Shown here in pieces: positions 19,701 to 27,135 of a stretch of 27,135 nucleotides of DNA; within the stretch, counting starts at the first letter, position 1, and each line of letters begins with the position of its first letter. Source of the stretch: Guillardia theta CCMP2712 (taxonomy: Eukaryota > Cryptophyceae > Pyrenomonadales > Geminigeraceae); contig NW_005434402.1 of NCBI RefSeq assembly GCF_000315625.1, positions 1 to 27,135 on the forward strand, given 5' to 3'. The notes under the pieces were generated by a model, which was given only the letters and a program-made list of their open reading frames with translations, did no database searches and was not told where the DNA came from. The translations under genes were made by a program, and so were the position numbers.

Positions 19701-21012
19701 CAGCAAGCAGCTGCTGGTGAAGCTGCAGGCGGCAGTGAAGGCTCAGGGGGATCGGCCGTTCTGTGTGGTGGTGGACATGCTGGTGTACGAGCAACTGAGC
19801 GCGATGGCGACGGAGCTGAGCTGCTTGAAGAGCTTCTTGATCTTGGGGGGGATGACGTCCCAGCTCTGCCTGCTCAAGAAGAAGCGACACGACGAAGCCT
19901 CCAACGTCATCCCCCTCCCCATCAAGCCGTCGGTGCTCTTCTCTAAGATCTTCTCCTCCTTCACGGTCGAGAGGAGGCGGTCGATGTCTTGCGCTTGTCT
20001 GACTGCCGCCAACAGGAGGAGAAGAAGTCTCCTGCCCTTCCCTCCTTTCCTTACGCTGCCAAGGTAGCCAAGGAGACGGTGAGCAGCGGGAACGTCCCGG
20101 CCCTGGAGGAGGCGGTGAAGAAGGAGGCGGAGGAGGTGAGAGGAGGAGACGCTGCGAGGCTTCAAAGGCTCATGGCCAAGCAGGATAATCGCATGCGCAT
20201 CCTCGTGGTGGAGGATCAAATCGCCAACCAGAAGGTCGCAGTAGCCCTCCTCCAGCGCGTCTTCGGTGAGCATGAGAGACTGAGGAGAAGGGAGGGAGGG
20301 AGGGAGGGAGGGAAGGAGGCCGCAGGAGGAGGAGGAGGAGGAGGAGGAGGAGGAGGTGGAGGAGGAGGAGGGTTGACTGGTGAGCAGGCAAGGATAAGGT
20401 TGCGGTTGACATCGCCAACAACGGAGAGGAAGGAGTCGCAGCCGCATCGTCTGGAAGCTACGACCTCATCCTCATGGACATTCAGATGCCCATCATGGAT
20501 GGACTTGAGGCCTCTCGCAAGATCCGCGAGTGGGAGAAGGAGGTATGCTGCTTCCGCCATTTCTCCCTCAACCCCCCCCCCCTCGCTGTGTCCTCCTCCT
20601 CCTCCTCCTCCTCCTCCTCCCCCTCCTCCTCTCCTCACGTCCATGGCAGAAGGATCGAAAGAAGATCTGCATCATAGCTGTCACTGCTCACACCAGCCCA
20701 GCGCATGTCGAGGAATGTATGCAAGCAGGTCTGCTATCTCCTGCCGCAGCTCTAATCCCTCCTCTCCTCTTCCTCTCTCCTCCCCCTTTGCCCTGTTCTA
20801 TCTTGCGATCTTCATACTGATGTTCATGCAGGCATGGATAGACATTTCTCGAAACCCCTCAGCCTTTCTCTCATGCGATCCATCGTAGAGGTAAACGTTG
20901 CTCCATCCATCCATCCTCCCTTTGATCATACCTCCCCCTCCCCTCCCCTTTCTCTCCCTCCCTCTCATTTTCTTTTCAGGACTTCGATGATTGGAAAGGA
21001 AGTCGCGTTTAA
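16784..21012 (+). CDS. Rhodopsin-histidine kinase-receiver hybrid (sensory enzyme rhodopsin)
   Basis: Predicted membrane photoreceptor starting a phosphorelay. Fourteen exons: 16784-17630, 17689-17800, 17850-17959, 18007-18209, 18264-18397, 18441-18510, 18693-18954, 19063-19226, 19348-19965, 20016-20265, 20388-20542, 20650-20728, 20832-20890, 20980-21012; 1031 residues with matching phases. After a hydrophilic N terminus (1-120) comes an extra helix (about 122-143), then a seven-helix opsin. Helix C has [10 protein letters not shown] (R236, Q239 at the bacteriorhodopsin D85 site), helix D has [10 protein letters not shown] (D276 for D115), helix F has LWSVFPVV (W344, P348), and helix G has D372 and retinal lysine K376 in DILTK. 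The kinase has [14 protein letters not shown] (H446), N-box NLCDN, DNGIGIP (D615), LFKPFSQ and GTGLGLAI. Residues about 660-840 look like a degenerate receiver ending PLPIKPS. The true receiver has E906/D907, D954 in [10 protein letters not shown]987 and K1009. No cyclase follows. The splice model is inferred; the exon 9 donor is least sure. Confidence 0.93.
18967..19003. repeat. Intronic TCC/GGA trinucleotide arrays in the rhodopsin kinase gene
   Basis: A TCC array sits in the intron after the exon ending at 18954. Similar arrays occur in later introns of the same gene: a GGA array at about 20324-20370 and a TCC array at about 20593-20620. They lie outside the coding exons but produce Ser-, Gly- and Pro-rich shadow frames. 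Confidence 0.8.
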
Positions 21013-21128
21013 CATCCTCGGATGACCTTGTTAGAAAATGTAGAGTGTGTGGAGTATGTACAATTAGTCAAGTAATGCTATTCTCCTCCTCATCCTCATC
21101 ATCATCATCATCATCATTATCCTGATCA

Positions 21129-23349
21129 TCATCCTCCTCCTCCTCCTCCTCCTCCTCCTCCTTGCTCTGTGCTAGTTGCCACTATCGCCTCTCGTAGCAG
21201 CACTTGAAACTCAGTTGCTCCTGGCATGGCGTCACAGTCCAACAGGCTCAGCGCTCTCTCACCTGTCCCTGTCGCTGTCGCCTGTAGGTAGGAGGAGGCG
21301 AAGCTGAGATGAACGCGACGGAAAGCTGCGAGGCAGGAGCTCATTCCGTATAAACCACCCCCCTCCCCTCCCCTCCCCTCCCCACCTTCCCTCCCCTCCC
21401 CTCACCCCTCAACACACATTTTTTCTGACGTCCTCTCCTCCCTAGATCCCTTCCTCTTTCCCTTTCCTCCTCCTCGTTCGCTTTTGTTCTCTTCCCACCT
21501 TGCAACGAACGCACGCAATCATTATAACGATCGCTGAGGTCCTGAGCGTGAGGGAGCAGGCGGGTCTTGGCTCGCTCAGCTGCCTGTCTGATCCCTCCAT
21601 GCACCTTCACCTCCTCCTCGAACTTCTTCATCTGCTGCCTCGTCACTCTCACGCTGCCACGTCCGCATGCTCACAAACTCTCGATGCTTGCGAGGGAGAT
21701 ACTCCTCCACCACCTCCCGCTAGTTGACAAGTCAGAGCCCCCACAGGGCGGAGAATGGAGGAGAGGAGGAGCAAGCGGTGCGGGAGCGAGAGAGGAGAGG
21801 GAGGGGAGGGGAGGAGCAGAGAGGGAAAGAGGAAGGAGCAAGGACCTGAAAATCGCTCATCAAGACCTCATGTCGCACACCGAGAAAGAGATCGATCATG
21901 ATGAAAACTGCACTCTATCGTCCCCGTTCAGCTTCTCCTCCTTCTCCCTCCCCTCCTCCTCCATACTTGCCCAGCACTTGGACCTTTCGCCCTTGACCAG
22001 ACTCCTTCATCATCTCCAGTCCCTTCCTCTCCTTCCTCGCTGGTCTTCAGGAGCACTCCGTCTGGCCAGAAGCTGCAGCGAGGGATGAGAGGAGCGCGGG
22101 GAAGGAGAGACGTGCCCTGTGAGGAGAGGGCGGTACACGTGGAAGAAGACGTCGGCATGCACGAGCTCGGAGAGCTACAAGAGGAGTCAGAGGAACCTCA
22201 ACTCGCCATCCTCCTCCACCTGCTTCATCATCGACTTGCAGTCCTGCAGCGCATCCCTCAAGTCTTCCAGCAGCTGCCCAGCTTCTCTCACAGCAACACC
22301 AGCCGCCTCCTCCCCTCCCTTGTCATCTTTGCTGATGTGCGACAGGATGAAGCATGGCGCGTAGAACATGGCGGCAACCAGCGGGCCCAGACGTGCTTGG
22401 ATGGCACAGGGGATGAGATGGAAAAAGCTCTCAGTGCTTGTGCCTGAATTGCTTCACGCTCACTCTCCTCCTCCTCCTCCTCCTCCCTTCACCTGTCATC
22501 GAGCTTATCGTTTCCAGCGCTTCCACGCTGCTCCTTCCCTGCTCGTTCCGCTTCAACCTGAGGAGCATCAGCGGGCGACGTGCGAGACAAGGGCATCATC
22601 ACTTCCAGTTCCAGAGGTCAATCGCAGCGGTGAGAACAGGCGGCAACCCGAGTCTGCCATGCCGTCACACCAGCATGAGGACCATCGCTACACTTGGTGC
22701 TGACGTCGACGAGAGGTGTCGAGATTTGAGCAGGAACGGAAGGATGCCGCACATAGTTAGCGTCCTGAGCCGCATGGGACGACTCTTCACTCTCATGCTC
22801 TCTCAGCCGCTCCCATGATACTGTACTGCTATGAGCAAACAACTTCACCTCCTCACACGCAACCTGTCGGTCCGTTTACGTATGAGTGTAGCAGCATGCA
22901 CAGGACGATGTATGCTCGCTTCAACTGCGCTTCTTCTAGGTCTACTCTGGATCAGAGGATTCAGTCGACTCACAACCGCACCATCAACATCGATGCATCG
23001 CAAGCGCTCGATCGACCGGAACAACTGGGGGGGGTGAGTCCGCGGGGCAGATGGAAGACAACAAGAGCAAATGTCACACCTGTCCTGTTCGGTTGAGGTG
23101 TGGCAGGTCATCTAGGATTCGTTCCCATGGCTCGTATGCTAGCGGCAGGCTGTCACAAGGTCAGCCATGGCTGTCGTAGGCATGAGAATACCGTTGGACA
23201 CAATGGTCAGGCAAGAATCCACCCTCGAGAGAAACATCAAACTTTCGGGCAGCCTTCTCCTCCTCCCAGGCTTCGACGACTCTCTGCCGGTAGCCATGGC
23301 TCCTCTCCTTGCTCCTGCAGCCCTTCAGCCATGGGCCACCCACCGCCAT
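21129..23349 (-). CDS. Indoleamine 2,3-dioxygenase family haem enzyme
   Basis: The family oxidises L-tryptophan to N-formylkynurenine, the first kynurenine-pathway step, using haem. Fifteen exons: 23349-23192, 23149-23080, 23024-22982, 22944-22880, 22764-22694, 22653-22603, 22557-22493, 22443-22220, 22174-22116, 22072-21967, 21914-21867, 21719-21675, 21634-21499, 21325-21263 and 21220-21129; 431 residues (human IDO1 has 403). Landmarks: GGFLPDH, YEPWERILDDLP, KRAYIVLCMLLHSY, LVDVSTKLGLPPVL, IDLWNWK, SFFHLI, VYRPLLTG (R264, at the substrate-carboxylate arginine), PSAGQSAVF, EYLPRKHREF, DRYNDCVRSLQAFRRVHLS (H386, at the proximal haem ligand) and GTGATEF. The residue at the IDO1 Ser167 position is Ile185. 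The protein ends in ten glycines encoded by a GGA array. The intron at 22073-22115 appears to be GC-AG. Borders around 22765-22879 and 22945-22981 are less certain. Convergent with the rhodopsin kinase, 116 bp between stops. Confidence 0.92.
21132..21163. repeat. Coding CTC/GGA trinucleotide array (poly-Gly tail of the dioxygenase)
   Basis: On the minus strand ten GGA codons precede the TGA stop of the dioxygenase, and a GATGAT array follows immediately downstream (about 21068-21130). A slippage event here could change the length of the tail or shift past the stop. Confidence 0.85.
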
Positions 23350-23369
23350 ATGCTCTCACGTAGCGACCA

Positions 23370-24170
23370 TTCAACTAGCCCTCATACCGCACCTGCCATC
23401 GTACCCCCACAAGAACCCGTGAGAACCCCACCCTTGCAGCGCATTCACTCAACTCCATCCAGTACCCCTGCTTCCTCCCAGTTCAAGTACCCCTCAAGGG
23501 TCACCACCCCCACCCTCATCTACACCTCCCTACGACTGCGATGCTACCACCCCTACCCCCCATCGTACTCTATGGAGACTAGAAAGATGGAAGATGTTCT
23601 AACGCGTTGGGGGTGGTTGTCACAGGGGTAGTAGTTGTAAATGGTAGGTAGGGGTACTGAGAACCCTGTCAAGGAGGGGTACTAAAGATTAGTGAACGAG
23701 GGGTTTAATTGTAGAATGATGGGGTAGTGAGAGATAGAAGGGGGTACCGGATCATGGGGTCTGGAACAACAATCCAACCTTAGTCTGCAAATTTCAAAAA
23801 TAGGCGTTGAATTTCGAAAATCTGATCCTGGTTCAACAAACGATGTGATTGATAGGAATTTCAGACTTCAAGGCCAACAAAAGTTGGCGTATTTTACATA
23901 TGTTTTCGACTTGATTTTACGCCATTATTGAGATGCCTAAGAAAACGGAACACCCCCTCCCTCTGTGCCCACGAGCTAGGTCATGAATGGGGGTGTGATC
24001 CACCACCGGTGATGTGTGTACCCCCTTTAGAGATGAATGGAGGGTGTCTTGTGGTCAAGGGGTAGGGTATGGAATAGGGCTATGTGGGGGGATGATGGGG
24101 TCTCCAGTGAAGAGGTCTGTCGTGATGGGTGGTGAAAATACAAGTGGGGGTGGGGGTGGAGGGTGGTACG
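23370..24170. repeat. TACCCC then GGGGTA low-complexity block
   Basis: C-rich on the plus strand to about 23570 (CGTACCCCCAC, AGTACCCCTG, CTACCACCCCTACCCCCC), then G-rich (AGGGGTACTGAG, GGGGTAGTGAG, GGGGGTACCGG), with an AT-richer interior around 23760-23940. The C-to-G switch mirrors 8591-9920, but no GC-rich core lies between. No coding frame is supported. Confidence 0.5.
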
Positions 24171-25098
24171 AGAAGAGAGCGCCGCTATGAGTGACCCCGT
24201 CGATCCGCGGTGAGCATGGAGAGGAGGAGGAGGAGGTGAAGGAGGAGGAGGAGGAGGAGGAGCGAGCAAGAGGATATGATGTGCATGCATGATGAGAGGA
24301 AACGCTTAGGAATGGGAGACGAAAGGATCTTGCGACAGGAAAGGGTGTGGGTATGATGAGCTGCCGACAGCTGTTAGGTGTACGCTAGTATCATCAAAAT
24401 GAAGGAAGAAGGCAAAGGTGACGAGGCTTTGAACAGCAGACGATGTCAATGTGAGTGATGATAGAAGCCATGTGAACAGAGCGTGTAGTGGTTTGATGGA
24501 CAAGCGTTAGCGAGAGAAGAGATGTAGCCTTGCTGTGCGTGAGGATAACATGATGAGACAAGCATGATAACACAAGAAGTTGACTTAACACAAGAAGTTA
24601 CACACAAGAAGTTGAAGGGATTGATTCTGAAGCAACGATGTGGCCGTGTATGCGATCCAGAAACACTCTCGGCTAAGTAACGGGAGGTTGATGGATGGTG
24701 AGGGACTCTGAAGGTTTTTCCTGATGAGCAAGACTTTCAAACGATTTCAACGAATGCATGTGCCGCTGTGACGTGCTGAGAACCCAATGCAATGTGCATG
24801 AGAGGACCTCAGTGCTGTCAGCTGTCTGCGTATCGAATGCTGGGTGCATGTGTTGGTTGAAATCTCATAGCGTTGTTGTGGCAACGATGTCGGCTCCAAA
24901 CCTCACCGGACACGTGTTATAAAGGAATCAGCGGATTCTCACATGGCTCCGAACAAGATGTTAGTTGGAGAGATTTGAAATTTCAATGGATATGTGTTAG
25001 CTAAGCAACATAGTCTCATTGCATGCGAGAATCCAAAGGCTGTCGAGCATGCTTGCTTTTGCATGATCAAGAGGTCTGTTGCTCACATTCTGTTGCAG
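24171..25098. other. Spacer upstream of the complex III hinge gene
   Basis: Contains a GGA array at about 24217-24262 and a triplicated ACACAAGAAGTT word (next entry). No protein motif is recognised. The first coding exon or exons of the hinge protein should lie in the right part of this region; I could not identify them with confidence. Confidence 0.45.
24568..24615. repeat. Three copies of an ACACAAGAAGTT motif
   Basis: ACACAAGAAGTT occurs three times within about 48 bases, separated by short variable spacers (GACTTA and AC). No associated gene. Confidence 0.8.
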
Positions 25099-25367
25099 GC
25101 CAGCCATTGAGGAGTCTTGCAAGGGACATTGTCAGAAATATTTGAAGGAGCTTGAAGCATGCACAGAACGGGTCAACAAGATTATTGCTGAGGCAAAGCC
25201 AGGGGACGAGGTGCAAGCGCACTGCACAGGCCAATACTTCGACTTCTGGCATTGCATCGACCATTGTGTAAGTGTTTGCCTTGTGTTGTTTGTAAGTTAG
25301 AGGGGCGGGGGATGACTCTTTCATGTGTGGATAGGCTGCTCCAAAGTTGTTTGCGAAGTTGAAATAA
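25099..25367 (+). CDS. Cytochrome bc1 complex hinge subunit (QCR6/UQCRH type), 5' end not located
   Basis: Small acidic-type subunit of mitochondrial respiratory complex III that helps cytochrome c1 interact with cytochrome c in the intermembrane space. Exons 25099-25267 and 25335-25367 join in phase to encode about 66 residues: an IEESCKGHCQKYLKELEACT first helix, then HCTGQYFDFWHCIDHC and the family ending AAPKLFAKLK before TAA. The cysteine pairs expected to form the two disulphides of the helical hairpin are present. An acceptor CAG ends at 25098. The start is unclear: ATG ATC AAG AG at 25063-25073 could splice in frame, but that intron would be only 25 nt, so a more distant first exon is likelier. 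The protein lacks a long acidic N terminus, at least in the visible part. Convergent with the next gene. Confidence 0.88.
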
Positions 25368-25428
25368 GAAAGGCGGCTTTGAGAAGCACTGGCGAAAGAT
25401 GATTTTCTCGGAACGTTCATAACGGCGA

Positions 25429-25434
25429 AATAAA
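25429..25434 (+). terminator. Possible AATAAA polyadenylation signal of the hinge gene
   Basis: AATAAA lies 61 bases after the hinge-subunit stop codon and 54 bases before the end of the convergent gene. Position fits, but the hexamer's use in this lineage is not known to me. Confidence 0.3.
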
Positions 25435-25488
25435 CTGAAAGACAGCGACATCCTAGTGATGGTTAAAAGTTTGTCTCTTTCTATTTTT

Positions 25489-26701
25489 TCACTTCATGTG
25501 CTCGTGCTGGAGGTTCTGAAACTTGTAGCTCGTCACTTGGCATTGCTCATCACACACGTTTGCCCTCACCCAGTGTTCGAGCTCTTGGCTGAAGGTTTCG
25601 ATCGGAAGCCTTGAGCTCTCCACAGCTTGTCGGACCTGAGGCTACATCAGCTAACACCGATTGACATGCTGCTTGCCTTGTCATCGTTGCACATCTCTTT
25701 CTGCCAGTCCTGCGGTTTCGACATTCCTCTGCTCATCTTGTCCCTGAGATCAACCACAATCATGTCAACCGCATCCGTGACGGGTAAAGGACCTCCATCC
25801 CGACGGATCATCTCCCGAGGCCTCACTGTTGCACGCATATTCAAGACATGACAAGGTGGTCAAGCAAGCCCTACGGCTCTAGGAGCACGAACTTGTTGAC
25901 CTCGGGATCAATGATGAGATCTTCCTTCTGCACGCAAGGCACCAAGATGTCACGATCATCAGCTAGCTCGGGTCAGCAAGTCACCGAGTCGTCAAACAAG
26001 GTCTCGATGTTGGTGATCGACGCGTCGCGTTGACTCTTCCTGTCCTCTATCCCAGGAATTCCTCCGGGCCAGGAGACGCTGACCTAGGGCGAGGAGGCTG
26101 AGAGGAGCCTGCTGACTGAAGCGCTCATTCACCTCTACTTCCATGAAGGAGACAGCTTTCGTGCCGTCCAGCAGGTAACGGACCATGCCGCTATCAAGCC
26201 CTCACAAGCTCACAAGCCTCGGCAGTACGCTTACCTCCTTCCGCTCCCGTATGCGAGCGCCCAGTCCATGAGGTGGACGTCGACGTGACCGTACTTCCTC
26301 GTCCTTGCGAGGGAATAGGGAGCCTCATTGTCCTGGTGAGCGCACGTCAGCTCACGGCTTACAGTCTCTTCCATCCACACCTTGGCGACCTTCACTTGCA
26401 TGTGTAGCTGACATGTCGAGGCGTACTTCTTGCGCAGGTCGTCTAACTCATGCATACTCTGAACCATGACGACGGGGTCCACGTCAAAGGAGAACTCATA
26501 CTGGAAAGTATCTCTCCACTCCACCGATCGGTTCACGCACGAGGAGATTTCTGTCTTGTCTTCTTGTTTGGGTCCGAACACGCTCTGACCCCACTTGAGC
26601 TTCACGTACAGATACCTTCCCTCCATCGGGCATTCCAGCAGCCTCAGGATCTTGAGCCTCACTGTGATCTTTCTCGCCTGCCGGTTGTGCAGGAAGGGCA
26701 T
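25489..26701 (-). CDS. Protein with N-terminal C2 (NT-C2, EEIG/EHBP1-type) domain
   Basis: NT-C2 domains bind membranes or partner proteins in organelle movement and trafficking; the role here is inferred from that fold only. Six exons join in frame: 26701-26235, 26190-26084, 26046-25985, 25927-25875, 25821-25677 and 25635-25489, giving 326 residues. Residues about 10-175 show the C2-like beta pattern: KITVRLKILRLLECP, GRYLYVKLKWGQS, WRDTFQYEFSF, LHMQVKVAKVWM, RKYGHVDVHLMDWA, and, after an intron, RYLLDGTKAVSFMEVEVN. The rest is charged (ITNIETLFDDS, DPEVNKFVLLEP, VDMIVVDLRDKMS) and ends LPIETFSQELEHWVRAN...EHMK. Intron 25636-25676 appears to be GC-AG (AAG|GCAAGC). The borders of intron 25822-25874 are the weakest. 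The ATG at 26701 directly precedes the domain. Assignment to the EEIG/EHBP1 type is by pattern, not by search. Confidence 0.72.
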
Positions 26702-27022
26702 CTCGCCCTTGACCCCTTCCCCTCAGGCTACGATGAGTCGCCGCAAGCTTCACCAGTCCCCTCCACACCTGCGCCTTCTCTCTTGCTCTCCTCCTCTCCT
26801 CTCGTTCACCTTCAGCCGCCCGCTGGCCACCGGCCGGGTTACAGCCACTGCTTGCCAAGGAGCGGACGAAACCTGCCTTAATCAGTACTGATCAGTTACA
26901 GTCAGCTTGGCGTTTTCCCCTCATCCTCTCTCCTCTCTTATCCCTCTTCTCCTCTCCTCTCCTCTCCTCTCCTCTCCTCTCGCACGTCAAGAACATCCCT
27001 CCACCCTCTCCCTTGCTCCGTC
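26702..27022. other. Intergenic region with a CCTCT pentanucleotide array
   Basis: Lies between the NT-C2 gene start and the end of the next minus-strand gene, so it should contain that gene's 3' end and the NT-C2 promoter. About seven perfect CCTCT units sit at 26949-26981. Overlapping open frames have no recognisable content. Confidence 0.55.
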
Positions 27023-27135
27023 CTACATGTCCGCCTGGCAAACATAGTAGAAGAACCCGCCGGTGTAGGAGTATCCCGTCCTGCTTGCAGCATGAGGAGA
27101 GTCAGGCCGCCTGCCTCTCACTCACAGGTTTTGCA
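27023..27135 (-). CDS. 3' end of an unidentified minus-strand gene, cut by the right edge
   Basis: Reading leftward, a fragment of an exon (27135-27126) ends at a GTGAGT donor. A 45-nt intron (27126 exclusive to 27081) ends in CAAGCAG, and exon 27080-27023 then reads TGYSYTGGFFYYVCQADM before TAG. The aromatic-rich tail and clean intron make coding likely. Too little is visible to name the family. Confidence 0.45.

Noticed and set aside
19966-20067. Kinase ending in a basic tail (stop at 20067)
   Set aside because: Removing 19966-20015 as an intron joins the kinase in phase to the receiver frame, which carries all canonical receiver residues.
21500-22818. Plus-strand frames with Ser/Leu/His-rich translations
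   Set aside because: They are antisense to well-supported dioxygenase exons and show no motif of their own.
23370-24170. Interstitial telomere array (TACCCC/GGGGTA words)
   Set aside because: The words are not in regular tandem register, spacing is variable and both strands alternate; it looks like a biased dispersed repeat rather than a telomere.
25063-25098. ATG ATC AAG first exon for the hinge protein
   Set aside because: The intron would be only 25 nt, far shorter than any other here, so the start was left open.

Overview
The window is nuclear DNA of a unicellular eukaryote. The genes are split by very short spliceosomal introns, mostly 40-70 nt, GT-AG with a few apparent GC-AG. Coding DNA is GC-rich, and introns and spacers carry many simple repeats. 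An alga of the cryptophyte type (Guillardia-like) is the best guess, from intron style and a microbial rhodopsin fused to a histidine kinase, but this is inference. Almost none of the genes is visible as one open frame. I rebuilt them by joining exons in frame at splice sites and checking the products against family motifs.

Layout: (1) 177-2728, minus: a TMEM260/DUF2723-type membrane O-mannosyltransferase, cut by the left edge. (2) 3954-4636, minus: a complete Rac-type small GTPase. (3) About 4.6-11.1 kb: gene-poor, with C-rich/G-rich blocks and GC-rich hairpin-forming cores that look like a dispersed repeat family. (4) 11099-12107 and 12670-14166, plus: two multi-exon genes of unknown function. 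(5) 14.2-16.8 kb: spacer with a long near-perfect hairpin, simple repeats and another C/G-rich block. (6) 16784-21012, plus: a 14-exon gene for a 1031-residue rhodopsin-histidine kinase-receiver hybrid. (7) 21129-23349, minus: a 15-exon indoleamine 2,3-dioxygenase, convergent with the rhodopsin kinase. (8) 23.4-25.1 kb: spacer with another C/G-rich block. (9) 25099-25367, plus: the hinge subunit (QCR6/UQCRH) of mitochondrial complex III. (10) 25489-26701, minus: a protein with an N-terminal C2 (NT-C2) type domain. (11) The 3' end of a further minus-strand gene at the right edge.

The genes do not form a pathway; they are ordinary neighbours in a compact protist genome. The standout is the rhodopsin kinase. 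It has eight predicted membrane helices, the retinal lysine, a changed counterion position, a complete histidine kinase core, a degenerate receiver-like segment and a canonical receiver, but no cyclase. This suggests a light-driven two-component phosphorelay whose final output lies in another protein.
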